Assembly (NCBI GenBank): GCA_009193035.1
Contig: SWDT01000073.1
Location: 144,553 to 208,552 of the forward strand
Direction of reading: 5' to 3'
DNA length: 64,000 nt
Source of the DNA: Halicephalobus mephisto
Taxonomy: Eukaryota; Nematoda; Chromadorea; Rhabditida; Panagrolaimidae
Below, in pieces: positions 52,338 to 63,432 of this stretch; within the stretch, counting starts at the first letter, position 1, and each line of letters opens with the position of its first letter. A program made the translations under genes and the position numbers. The notes beneath the pieces were generated by a model, which worked only from the letters and a program-made list of their open reading frames with translations, ran no database searches and was not told the origin of the DNA.

Positions 52338-54688
52338 ATGGATCCATCAGAACCAGGTTAGTTTATTTTTTCAATACAGATTAAAACTTTTGCTTTGTTT
52401 TCTCGGGGTCGCATGATGAAGTTAAAGTATCAATCCACGAGGCTTATCGTTTTCGGCTTTTATCTGACGTTGGTCCAACACAGGAATAGGCTTATCAATG
52501 ATCTCTCTCCATAAAAGCAGAATCGGGCATTGATTGAACTTCTAATTTTGGATCCTAAGTCCTCGATTTCTTTATTGCGATTGTTGGAAATTTTGATTTA
52601 TTTAAAAATTGTCAAAATGCCGTGTATTCCACTACACGTTGTAAAGTCTAGAAGTGAGTTTAGGAAAATTCGGATTTTTCGAGTAAATTAAATAAAAGTT
52701 AAAAATAGACACTATCCACAATAATTAGATAGTGACTAAGAAATAATTGTTTCTGAGTGATTCTAGTCACTATCTAGAGGATTTCGATGGCAACTGGATA
52801 GTGACTAAACTAAGAAGAAAAACTGTCCTTTGAGACACTATCCTAAAGTAATTCAATAGTAACTAAGAACAATTATTTTTAGCTGATTTCAGTCACTATC
52901 CAAAAAAATTGAATGACATTTGGATAGTGACTAAATTAGAAAACGAAACTGTACTTTTGAACACTGCCCAAAAATAATTGGATTGTGATTCATAAGCAAT
53001 TATTTCCGGACAATGTCAGTCACTATCCACGAGACTTTAATGATATTAGGATAGTGACTAAACTGGAAGAAAATTCTATTTCCGAACACCATCTAGGAAC
53101 CATTAAATAGTGATTCATAAATTATCATTTCTGGAAGTTTTCAATCACTATCGGAATCTGAAGGTTCTCCAAATTCAAAACCGATTTTTTAACAATTTTA
53201 ATTAATGATCACTTTTCTAGAAATTTCTTACGTATTTTGGCATTTCTGAATCTGAATCATTCCAATTTAAGAAATCAAAAATTTATTTTCCGTCGAAATT
53301 AGTTTTGTTTACATTCTTTCGAAATTAAAAAGTTTTTTTCCGCCTAAATGTCTTGTATTCGTTTCCACTGGTTCCATCATGGTACGGTAATCAATAATAA
53401 TATTTATCAAAAGTTATTTATGATTTTCTGTTTTTCAGTCATCAAAAATCATAAGTGTTAATGACTTGGAAACTCAAAACAAGTCAAAAACAGTTAAACA
53501 AGTAAATAAACAAAATTTTTGTTTTTTCTTTTGAATCAGATTTTTGAATGAATTTTTTCAACTTTTTAATTTTAGTATTCAATGATTGGAATTTAAAATA
53601 AATAAATAATTTAAAAAATTTGAAACTAAATTTACAATTGAAAAAAGCAAATATTTTTCGTGACGGAACCAATAGTTGAATTTTGTTTTTAAAAAATCTA
53701 AATTAAAAAAGTTAAATAAAAAATATTAGTTTCACTGCGAAAAAAGTGAATTTATTTATTTTTCGCGTGATCATAATTCGAAATATATTTTTTGATGATA
53801 AAGATCAAAAGAGCTGCTAAATAAATAAGTATTGGTCTCGCCACGAATAATATTTAGACAATTGTTAATTAAACTTATTTTTACAAAATAAACCTATCTA
53901 TATTTGTGCCGGGACCACCACCATTTGAAATAATTTCTTAAAAAATAAAAACCAAAGAACCCCCAAAAAAATGGGCGTTGGTCCGGCCGAGAATGATGGC
54001 TGATTATTTCTTCATTTTAAACATTGATTTTTTGACTAATTTTATACTAATCCCAATCAATTCCAGTGCTAACTAATAGAGATCATGACTCCATAGAGGC
54101 TCCTTCCACATCGCTTGCCCTGAGGGCTCAGAAAAAGATCCTCGGAAAAATCGGGAACCGGGTCGTGATCAAACACTTCGTCAATGATGTGACGCTCCAG
54201 ATTTTCGATAACCTTTACAAGATCTTGAAGGAGTTCTACAGCAAAAGCATAGCCGAAAAAGTGAGCAACATTGATTATTTTTGTTTCAAATTAATCGATT
54301 TCAGACCATCAATTCGATGTTAAAAATCGCAATAAAACTTTCGGCTTTGTTGAAAGAAGACCAATTCAATGAAAAACAGAAATTCGTCTACGACTTATTT
54401 AAAAAGAAGTTCAGAGCAGTGGTTCTTACAGTAATCAGCTTCACTGCAGTGGATTACTCCTACGACAGGAATTTCATAATTAATCAACTTGAAAAGCTGA
54501 GGGAACTACTGGCTGGAGTGGTGGAAATCATGCTGAGTGAGAAGTCGGTCAAACAAGTGGATAGGATCTTCGATAACTTGACTGAACCCAGACTTCTGGA
54601 TGAGATGTTTGTAAAAAAGGGCGAATTTCACGACCAACTTGTACAGATAGTTCGTTGTCTAGAAACAATTATGGACGGCAATGTTTGA
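52338..54688 (+). CDS. TNFAIP8 (TIPE) family protein
   Basis: Exons are 52338-52356 (MDPSEP), 54067-54260 and 54305-54688, giving 198 residues. The body is an all-helical TIPE domain: LALRAQKKILGKIGNRVVIK, then FVNDVTLQIFDNLYKILKEF, LKIAIKLSALL, FRAVVLTVISFTAVDYSYDR and DRIFDNLTEPRLLDEMF. Length and order match vertebrate TIPE proteins, which bind phosphoinositides in a hydrophobic cavity and influence cell survival and immune signalling. A second possible first exon, 52617-52653 (MPCIPLHVVKSR, donor GTGAGT), also ends in phase 1 and would replace the first six residues with a longer N terminus. Intron 1 holds a hairpin repeat array. Confidence 0.9.
52700..53165. repeat. Hairpin repeat array in intron 1 of the TIPE gene
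   Basis: Five to six degenerate units with inverted ends GTCACTATCC and GGATAGTGACTAA and a CAATTATTT-like centre. Same family as 31020-31285. Confidence 0.8.
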
Positions 54689-54918
54689 ACTCAATTAGTT
54701 TTCGGTTTTTATGTACTCAAAGTTGTATGTGAATAAATCATCAAATCAACACTTATTTTTCGCTATCTTAGATAAAAATATCGTTATTTATACCAGAAGG
54801 CAGCAATAATCAATTGCGCGATTGTGATCTGTTCCTCAATGATGTCTGTCAGTAGAAATTTATATTTTAGATCTAGCTTGAATTTTATCTATTTTTAAAT
54901 ATTATAACTTATGCTTCT

Positions 54919-55215
54919 AGGTTACAGTATTATAGAGAAAATCAAGACAATTTCTGACCTTATGATGATGCCCAGGACAACAGTAGAAAAATTAGTCGCT
55001 TCAGTGACTCTGATCTAGAATATCCAAAAATGGACTTCATAAATCCTCTTCAAAAAAGCAATATTGACGATTTTGGTAATTATATTTATATGTATTTATA
55101 ATCATTATAGCGTATACTCCTACATCACGCTACTACGAACACAGTCGAAAGAGCTCATGAAGCTGGATACAACTCTCAGGACAACGACGAAAAACGAAAC
55201 AATCTAATGAATTTT
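54919..55215 (+). pseudogene. Decayed coding sequence, family unknown
   Basis: A plus-strand frame reads YDDAQDNSRKISRFSDSD then LEYPKMDFINPLQKSNIDDF. A GTAATT donor and TTATAG acceptor lead in phase to YTPTSRYYEHSRKSS. It contains an internal stop before YDDA and ends at another stop after RKSS. The hydrophilic composition looks like former coding sequence. I do not recognise the family. Confidence 0.3.
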
Positions 55216-55959
55216 AACAAGAAAATCTCAGCAATCTTCTTCAAAGAATCCTTTTACAAAACCCTCACAACTTCATAAACCAATATAGTATCATCGGCAA
55301 GATTGTTTTATATAAACTCATCAACAATGTAATGATCATCATGATCAGTTTTAGATGCGTTAAAAATAGAGTACTTCATACTATATTTCAGAGCATTAGT
55401 AGATCCGGAAAGTTTATTAAAATATTTGACTGAAGTTTTTGATCGGATAATGAGCAACATCTAGTTGAAGAAATCGAGAAAGCAAGACTCAAGGCAGAAG
55501 CAGGTAAATTACTTCAAAAAAAATAAATAATAAAATCACACGAGAAAAATTTCATAGTCAGTAAATTTACTTTCTATGGCTTGAAAGTGTGACTGGAAGA
55601 CCGCCGTATAAAAAATCTGAACGTAATTGATATATTTGTCCTTTTAGTTTTGTTTTATCTTCAGCTATCTTTTTCAAATCAGACAAAAACGATTCCTTCG
55701 TACAGCATTCCAGAATCAGTACGATGCTTGTGGCGGGATAAACAAAACCTATAGAGAATTAATCACAATATACGTTGTTTACGACAAAGCGAAATCATTC
55801 AACAAATTTCAAAAGCTTTAATAAAAAATATTTCCATTGCTTTCAAAAGCAAATTTCACGTAGATCTATATTGATCCAAACTAACGTATTTAATAGTTAT
55901 GTTTCAACAAATATAATACGTAGGTTTATTAAAACTGTTGGTGGCTTAATACTCAAAAG

Positions 55960-57068
55960 TTATTTTCCAAAGTTAGAATTGTTGTTAACGTTAGGGTAAG
56001 AACAACAGATCGTACTGGCACAGACAGCAGGAGTTCCGAGATTCAAGCAATCGAGGTAACTGCTACAAGACTTCCCCAAATAGGTACCACTGTTGATGCA
56101 TTGGGTATTGCTCGATCCATTCTGATTGTTGTTTCCTCCAGAGCAACAAACTCCATTGTAACAAGTCGCCCAAGACCCAAAGGAGGTAGAACAGGTAGTT
56201 GTAGATTGACAAGGGACATTCAAGGAAGTTCCTCCGTTGGGACAGACGTTCGTTTGGGGTTGGTTTGCGATGTAACACATTCCTCCACAGCAATAACTGC
56301 TTGGATTAATTGACTGGCATTGAGTTGCAGAAGTACACTGAGTATTCAATGAAGTACCTGTACATTGGGTTCCAGGTGCTGGTTGAGGCTGGCTTGCAAC
56401 GTAGCACATTCCTCCACAGCAATAACTGCTCGGATTCGTTGACTGACATTGAGTTGCAGAATTACACTGAATATTAAGTGAAGTACCTGCACATTGAGTT
56501 CCAGGTGCCGGTTGAGGTTGGCTTGCAACGTAGCACATTCCTCCACAGCAATAACTGCTTGGATTCGTTGACTGGCATTGAGTTGCAGAATTACATTGGA
56601 TATTCAATGAAGTACCTGCACATTGGGTTCCAGGCGCTGGAGTTGGTTGGGATTGAGGTGGAGAACAGCATTGACCTGAAAAATATGGAATTAGCGATGA
56701 TTTTTAAATTTTAAATAGTATCTAAGCTTCTTTTCATTTTTAATTACTATTCGCTCCTCTCCATCTTGAATAGTAACTAAAATTCAGAAATGTTTCTCCC
56801 TCAACGACTATTCTAATACTCTTAAATAATTTTTAGTCTTCTGAGCTCTCTAACAACTACTTCCAAATTCGAACTTACTTTGGGAACAAGTAGCGCCAGT
56901 TCCGAGCATGTTCACGCATACGGTATTGTCCGTGCAGTTGATGTTCACCCAAGTCCCTCCACCAGGACAAGTAGATTGTCTCTTGACTCTTCTAGGCATA
57001 AGATCGGGGATTCCAAGAGCCACATAAATCCCGGCATTTAAGACAGCCAAAAGCAAAAACAATTTCAT
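55960..57068 (-). CDS. Secreted cysteine-rich repeat protein (lustrin-like repeats)
   Basis: Exons 57068-56879 and 56675-55960 (phase 1) give 301 residues. A signal peptide (MKLFLLLAVLNAGIYVALG) and a dibasic RRVKR precede a cysteine-rich module (CPGGGTWVNINC). Then come three 43-residue repeats with CNSATQCQ, NPSSYCCGGMCY and a PQPAPGTQC spacer, and two more diverged modules. The pattern C-x5-C-x8-CC-x3-C resembles the lustrin/WAP-like Cys repeats of nematode extracellular proteins. The role is unknown; a cuticle, mucosal or secreted defence function is possible but not shown. The first repeats are nearly identical at DNA level (129-base period). Confidence 0.82.
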
Positions 57069-57986
57069 ATTTCTTTCTCAAATCAAAAAATCCCGAAAAT
57101 AATCCGGAACTATGAAAGAAGACAAAGCCACGGTTTTTAAATCTCACATGTTTGTTAAATTTTCTCTGTTTAAACAGGTGCGAGATAACATTTACCCTAT
57201 GGGTGAATCAGCTTTTTTGAGTTTATTGACACAGATATGAATTTGATAATTGAGAATCTGTCAGGAAAAAAGAGGAAATTGAGGTCGGATTAGAAATATA
57301 ATTGTATTCACATTTTGTATACACGGATTCCGATAAACCAAAGAACATAATATTAGAACAATGGAAACCATCGTGGAAATGGATAATATTTGAAAGACAA
57401 ATAACAATAAAAAATTATTCCTCTAAATTGAATCGTCTCCGGGGGAGATACAATATTAAGTAATAATGATCTCAACAAAATTTAAAGTATTCAGAATTAT
57501 CTCAACGCGAATTTCTAGAAACTTCTAAGAACTTTTAAAATTTTTGATTTTAAATAATTCCAAAAATTTCCATTGAATTTTAAGAAATTCTAAAAACATA
57601 AGATTTTAACGGAAATTAAAAATGAAAATTCTTGAAATTTTGCAGAAATCTGAGTTTCAGATTAAAGGATTCAAAGGTTATGAAATCAACCTCGCAAGTG
57701 TTCTGGAAAGTCAATAAATCACAAATTAATTGTGATAACAATTGCAAATTTAGGAATAAACTCTCCATTATCAAATTTGAAAAGTAAATGATTTGTTAGA
57801 GACAGCAACATCATTAATCTTATATCAAATGTAATAGGTAGTGATATTTTATGATCCGTTCGACGGTTATTTTACAAAACCAATAATATATTTGTATATT
57901 GAAACAAAGTGATTTCCTTACATACCATGGTTCTCAGTCCAAAATCCAATTAGTAAGTTAAAAGTTCATGCAAACTGAATAGTATA

Positions 57987-58325
57987 TCACTCTCTATCTA
58001 CCTCGTTGTAGAGCAGTCTCTTTTTGTAAATTTCAACAATTTCAGAAACAAGTGGATCATCTGAAAGAAGATTACTTAAAAGAGAAAGAAAGATGACCAA
58101 TGCAGAAATGTTCATACAAATAAAATTCATTAATAAATTACTAAACCGTCTTTTTAGAACTCCGAATACAGAAGACCAGTTTTTATGAATCAAATCTGGA
58201 AAAATAAATCCAATATTATTACTGTTGCGATGGTAAACGGGAGTTTTTAAAAATACTTTTGGTGGCTTCCAGAGATACTCTATCGAAAAGGTCATAGTAA
58301 ACAGGAATTTACCATCTTCAAACAA
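57987..58325 (-). CDS. Short unrecognised ORF, possibly a gene fragment
   Basis: A 112-residue frame includes KPPKVFLKTPVYHRNSNNIG, a hydrophobic stretch (ISALVIFLSLLSNLL) and DPLVSEIVEIYKKRLL. The same sequence pattern recurs, broken, at 61972-62260 (FTTPIYHPN, PDESLIPEIAQIYRR). It is therefore derived from a real protein family, but I do not recognise it. No clear splice partners were found, so it may be a fragment. Confidence 0.35.
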   Translation of the reverse strand: MFEDGKFLFTMTFSIEYLWKPPKVFLKTPVYHRNSNNIGFIFPDLIHKNWSSVFGVLKRRFSNLLMNFICMNISALVIFLSLLSNLLSDDPLVSEIVEIYKKRLLYNEVDRE

Positions 58326-58443
58326 AACAATTGTGAATCTGAGATTCCAGTGTTCCTACTACACATCTACCAACCCTCCTAGTCCTACAAATCTCTCATA
58401 TGTGCAAGGTTAAATTTTATTACTTCACAACATAATACTGAAA

Positions 58444-59439
58444 TTAATTATCAGCAAATTTCGTGCAGCAGAATTGAGCTACATACGAAACGTTATTGGA
58501 CTGCATTCCATTCTGCCATGAACATGGAAATTTCTTGGTGAATACTACTCCTTCTTCCTTCTCATAAACACCGTTTCTCCGGATGAGTCTACCGGAATTG
58601 ATGATATAAGGACCTGAAGATTGATGCAACGGATAGATCATATACTGAAAGAGAATTTTAAAGTCAGACGATGGAAGAAAACCGAGGCAATTTGAAGTGT
58701 TTCCTAAATTAGCAAAACAAGCAGAAGGTAAATTGTTTTCACTTAAGAAATATTGATTTTGATTAGAGCCTTTAGAAGAGACGGAGATGTTGAAGTTCAT
58801 ATCATTAACATCGAGGGTAGCGTTGATTTTTGCAAAAAGGTCATCGTTCTTGTAGACAAATGCAGTATTGTTGAACTGCATGCATTTTGGGGTATCCATA
58901 GGTGGTGGAGGGACTGATTTGTAAGCCGTGCAGCATTGACGAGCGTAGAACGTATAATTGAGCATACCCACCCCCAGCTCTCGACAGCTGTTATCTTCAG
59001 TGAAGAGTTCTCCAGTCGATAAACTTATTCCGCCTTCGTCGATCACATTGTACAATAATTCAACGTATTTCTGCATGTTTACCATATATACGGGTAGTGT
59101 CATTTCAACAGTCTCATTTCCAACAAGCCAACTACAGTGCCCGCCGATACTATAGCATTTCTTATAGAGGCCTTGTCCAATAGAAGCCATTATGCCGTCT
59201 TCAATTGGGTAGTAGAGGGACGAGTTGACAGAAGTGTAGGTTTGGTCAGTGATAAAGAGCTGAGTTTTCGGGTTTCTCATGAGGTCTTTGGCATGGAGAT
59301 TCGCTGTGTAGATCAGAACTTTGGTGGTGTCAAGGAGTAGAGTAAAGTTGAGGGATGTAGAAGTGCAGATTTGAGCACTTTGAGCAGTCGAGAAGGCCAG
59401 AAGCCCGAAGAAAGTGAGGAAGAAGACTCGGATCATCAT
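58444..59439 (-). CDS. Secreted nematode-type protein with two related halves, unknown function
   Basis: A single exon of 331 residues. I chose the ATG at 59439 because a CTTCAG acceptor lies five bases upstream and because the sequence then begins MMIRVFFLTFFGLLAFSTAQ, a clear signal peptide. There is no other membrane segment. Several N-x-S/T sites are present (for example NYTF, NISV, NVSY). Each half ends in a similar motif, NYTFYARQCCTAY and NVSYVAQFCCTKF, preceded by a C-S-W (HCSWLVGNET, PCSWQNGMQS), so the protein looks internally duplicated. I recognise the general type from nematode secreted-protein families but not a function. Confidence 0.8.
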   Translation of the reverse strand: MMIRVFFLTFFGLLAFSTAQSAQICTSTSLNFTLLLDTTKVLIYTANLHAKDLMRNPKTQLFITDQTYTSVNSSLYYPIEDGIMASIGQGLYKKCYSIGGHCSWLVGNETVEMTLPVYMVNMQKYVELLYNVIDEGGISLSTGELFTEDNSCRELGVGMLNYTFYARQCCTAYKSVPPPPMDTPKCMQFNNTAFVYKNDDLFAKINATLDVNDMNFNISVSSKGSNQNQYFLSENNLPSACFANLGNTSNCLGFLPSSDFKILFQYMIYPLHQSSGPYIINSGRLIRRNGVYEKEEGVVFTKKFPCSWQNGMQSNNVSYVAQFCCTKFADN

Positions 59440-59461
59440 TACAGCTGAAGGTGAAGTCAAC

Positions 59462-61120
59462 TATGTCAGATCCTGTTTTCACTACTCTTTTTATATAGAA
59501 ATTTCTCTCAGAAAGTAGTGCTTTATCAGTTGATTTTAGTTTGGACTGCTATCACGATTAATTCTTCTAATTTCTTGCTCCTTTTGAAAGTCAAATGATT
59601 ACTTTTTGACACAGGACACAAACTAGCTGCTACCACAGCAATCCTTAAATCTTGTGATGGGAATGTGCTTACTATTTTATAAAAAGTTTGAACATTCATT
59701 GTTATTGTGATTTTTCTCATTTGGTGTAAAAAATTCTAAAAAGTCGACCTTTTCAAAAACATAAACCGTACTAGAACACTAAAAGAATGAAAACTTAGTA
59801 CGCATTGTGTTTCACACGAATTTACTGAATGTATGTTAAATATACAATTAATGTGATGAAATCAAAATTCCTCGTTATTACAGTAGTATACACAACTTTT
59901 AAAATCACTAAAGATCATTCGAGCCACTATGGATTTAATTTTATCGATGAACGTCATAATCGTTGCTCAATAAGATCGACTTTAAGGATTGTCAGAATAG
60001 ATATGGACTTATCATGATCTTTATCATTTTCATGGTATTGAAGGATAGTAGTTTTATTTGCGACCTTTGGCTTGCAGATCAAGGACCACTTTGAGATAGT
60101 ATCCGAAAAATTGGAGTTTAAGAATTTATAAATGCTAACTGAAGTTAATTTCAGTAAATTTCTTATTAGAAGAGATCTTAGTGTTCAAGAAGTTAGACTT
60201 CTGAATTTGCTGACTCGACGAGAAAGTTTTCTAGAATCCTTGTGACTTGGTGAAATCAAACAAAATCCAGAGATTTCATGAACCTGTGAGTATGAGTTAA
60301 AACAACAGTTTTAAATTTTTAAATACAGGTTGTTTGTGGATATCCTCTACAACGGTCTCGGATATAGAATGACGCCGAAGAATATAGGGTGATAGCCTAA
60401 GAAGACATCTCGTGACAAAGATAGATTCGATAAAGTAACTGAATATCTCCAATGAACGAACAGAACGTCACTAGTTCGGGACACAAAGTCACATTACCTC
60501 CTCTGACTAATAACACTCAGTAGAGCAAAGACTAATGTAACATTGCTATCCCAAGCCAATAATATTGCTGCGAAAGTTATTAGCAATACTGACTTAGGCA
60601 TTGTATTCACTAGTAAAATAATCATTGAATTACTTTATCAAATTTGTTTTGTCATTACGTATGAATCTATGAACTTGAGTTCCATTAACATCCAAATGTT
60701 GCCAATGTTGGTCTATGGCTATTTAAGCTTAATTAATGAAAAAGAACAAAAGTTGATATATCAGGATTTTATTCGTCTCACGACAATGCCGAATTGGCAG
60801 ATTTAATCATCCATCGAACTTGAAACAAACAATCCGAACTTGCATTCACAACTCTAATCATTCTAGAATGAAATCTAACTACTGACGAATTATATGCTTG
60901 TCATTGGAGTGGAGAACATCAAGTTTCTCATTATTTTTAACTTCCCTATTGAAATCATTGGGATGAAGTGAAAGTATCCGGTTTTGAGAAGGAAATTTCG
61001 CCTAACCAAAAAACTATCAGTGCAAATACTCATTCTTTGTCCAGTGTCTCCTCTCAACGCTCGTTCTTTTTCCTCTCAGTCCTGTATCAGCAGATTGCAC
61101 AGAGGAAAAGAAGCTGCGTT
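59462..61120. other. Intergenic, no gene supported
   Basis: The 87-residue plus-strand frame at 60543-60806 has mixed hydrophobic segments but no family motif, and nothing in splice range extends it. Otherwise nothing was seen. Confidence 0.4.
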
Positions 61121-61152
61121 TATTGAAGATAGGAATCCGAAATGTCCTCTTC

Positions 61153-61263
61153 GGTTTAATTACCCAAGTTTGAGGTAACATTGAGTTCCGCTCCTGAGTC
61201 CTGAGTAATCCTGTGGCGGGAATAACCTAAATTTTGGAACGCTTTCTCTATAGAAAGTTTATG
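61153..61263 (+). ncRNA. SL1 spliced-leader RNA gene, variant copy 1
   Basis: The transcript starts with the exact 22-base nematode SL1 leader (GGTTTAATTACCCAAGTTTG plus AG, 61153-61174). The leader is followed directly by the trans-splice donor GTAACATT. About 55 bases on is the Sm-binding site AAATTTTGGAAC, then a 3' hairpin CTTTCTCTATAGAAAG. This is the layout of C. elegans SL1 RNA. The donor region lacks one A compared with copies 2 and 3 (GTAAC against GTAAAC) and the middle loop is longer. SL1 RNA donates its leader to the 5' ends of most nematode mRNAs. Confidence 0.9.
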
Positions 61264-63030
61264 ACAACTGTGTTTAGGAGTTTTTCCCTTATCAATATTC
61301 TCCCGGGTTTAGTTAACATTTCACAACATAGGAAACAGTAATAATTTTCACAAGTAAAAGTCCGTTTTGTAATTTACCAATGATAAAGAGTAGATTCCAG
61401 CTATTTTTGTACTTACAGTTGAGTCTACTGGTTCAGGACAGATCGAAATAGAGTCCAAGTTGTGACCTAAAGGCATGAATAACATCAACATGAGGAATAA
61501 AATACAGAGAATAATTGTTCGACAGAAACTATGCCAGAATAGCAGTCAACAAATAATATTCTTGAAGACTGTTACACAAAGTATCGAATAAAAGAAATCT
61601 TACTGACTGAATCAACTATAAATGCAGAGAAAACACGAGACTCGGTGGTGAGAAAGTTATAACACAAGTTCGAGGACATTCTGAAGAGTCGAGAACTTCT
61701 ACGCTATTTATTACGACAGGTATATGAATTTAAGAATACAGTCTTCACTGTTCAAACCCGTAAACTGATTCATTAGAGACAATATCACTAATCATATATC
61801 TAGCTCGACGGCCAGTGATATTTTATTACATTATTCGATGTTCACTTATAAGCATAACGACCGATTACACAAAACCAAAGCGATCTTCTTACATGGCATG
61901 GTTCCCGGCCCTTGAATCAATTTACGAACCAGAAAGTCATGGCAATGGGTATCATACCATTCTCCATCAATCTAGTTGCAGAATTCACAACCTCTCCTGT
62001 AGATCTGAGCAATTTCGGGAATAAGAGATTCATCTGGAAATGGACCACTCAGAAGAGAGAAAGTACTAGGCAAAACTGAAATACACCGTACACAGAACCC
62101 ACTGATAGATGAACAAACAAACCTTGTGGAATTGAGGAGCCAGAACACCGGTCTTTCTAGTATATTCAACGAGTAGCACCATTATCACCGATATTAGGAT
62201 GGTAAATGGGAGTCGTGAAGACCCTTTTGGTGATGTGAAATAGTAGTTCCTCGGAACATGAATTCCACACCTGGAGGTCCCTTGTCTATGAAAGAAATCG
62301 CTGTCAATGAGCTTGGCGGTGACAGATCACATTCAATATCTAAAAACTCTTGAATTCAACAAGTAAACTATCATCTACAAACTCCGATAATGAAACTAAC
62401 TCTTTAAGTTGTCTTCGCTATTTACATAATACACTATTAATAAACTGGGAAATAGGCTTAACCAAGAAATACAGTCGTCTATCTGCACTTCATCCATAAT
62501 CATAGATATCTTGTTTTGAGATAAAAAGACCCAATCCACAGCAAGCACTCATACTATTTTACTGATAAACATGAAATCAACGTGATAAGTTCCCAATACT
62601 CGAAAGAAACGCACAATTGACTATGATTACGTAAGATCTCTGTGGAACAATAGATAAACTCCACCGAATGTTTTCTAGTGGATATTTATTCAGCAGTGGG
62701 AGGGTGATTTCTTCAAGAAGCTTTCTGTTCCCTCTTTCATGCAATTGCTACTTTGTTGTGGGTTCTTTGTTCCGGTAATACGACTGAAGATAATGCCAAT
62801 CACAAGCCGAACGCTCAGACATTGACACAGATCATCAAAAGGCAGTGGATTTTAAATGGTAATCAATAACTAGTAGTTCTTATGAGGGTGAAAATGAAAC
62901 AAATACTTTACCTTTATAGAGCATTCAATCTATATGTTGTGGTTTTCATTTTGATCGAATTTTTAGTCTTCTAAAAATGCCTCAGAAAGGCAATTATCAT
63001 CAATCTAAACGCAACTACAAAAAAAAAGGT
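61264..63030. other. Spacer between SL1 genes
   Basis: Includes the broken copy at 61972-62260. No 5S rRNA gene was seen here. Confidence 0.45.
61972..62260 (-). pseudogene. Broken copy of the 57987-58325 sequence
   Basis: Minus-strand pieces FTTPIYHPN and VCSSISGFCV..LLSGPFPDESLIPEIAQIYRR match the unrecognised ORF at 57987-58325 but lie in different frames with stops between them. Flanking DNA (61790-61930 against 57830-57970) also matches weakly, so this is a segmental duplication. Confidence 0.5.
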
Positions 63031-63037
63031 GACTCTC

Positions 63038-63144
63038 CTCATAAGCTTTCTCTATAGAAAGCGTTCCAAAATTTGTAGTTATTCTCGCCACAAGGTATTC
63101 AAGAGCGGAATTCAATGTTTACCTCAAACTTGGGTAATTAAACC
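63038..63144 (-). ncRNA. SL1 spliced-leader RNA gene, copy 2
   Basis: Read on the minus strand from 63144: the SL1 leader, donor GTAAACATTGAA, a central region with TTGTGGCGAGAATAACT, Sm site AAATTTTGGAAC, and 3' hairpin GCTTTCTATAGAGAAAGC. It is about 106 bases long. It differs from copy 3 at only a few positions. Upstream of it is a promoter block shared with copy 3. Confidence 0.93.
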
Positions 63145-63195
63145 GAAGAGAAACTCGTCGCTTCCACTCTGTATTTCCCAATCTTTTCCATTCTA
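63145..63195 (-). promoter_or_regulatory. snRNA-type promoter block of SL1 copy 2
   Basis: Minus-strand AGAGTGGAAGCGACGAGTTT immediately precedes CTCTTC and the start GG. It matches the block before copy 3 (63382-63432) and is the likely proximal sequence element region. No TATA box was expected or seen. Confidence 0.6.
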
Positions 63196-63381
63196 TAAAG
63201 GTCAGTCAATAGTGTTTATGTGAAAAGAGAACGAATTATAGAGAGCACAGCAGACTAATAGAATTGCTGTGAACGCTCTTCTTGTCGGAGATAAGCCAGT
63301 TCGTTCTCTTTCAGTTTCTCTTCCCCAGTGCTCATATCTAACTTACTATATTCAGCAGAAAACCCTTTCGCCCGCTGTTCA

Positions 63382-63432
63382 TTTGATGCAAAGAGATTGG
63401 ACATACAAGAGTGGAAGCGAGACTTTCTCTTC
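63382..63432 (+). promoter_or_regulatory. snRNA-type promoter block of SL1 copy 3
   Basis: AAGAGTGGAAGCGAGACTTT, then CTCTTC just before the start GG. It is shared with copy 2 across about 45 bases including an AGATTGG motif; copy 1 keeps only the last ten bases. Confidence 0.6.

Noticed and set aside
60543..60806. 87-residue plus-strand ORF
   Set aside because: No motif, codon bias or splice partner; could be chance.
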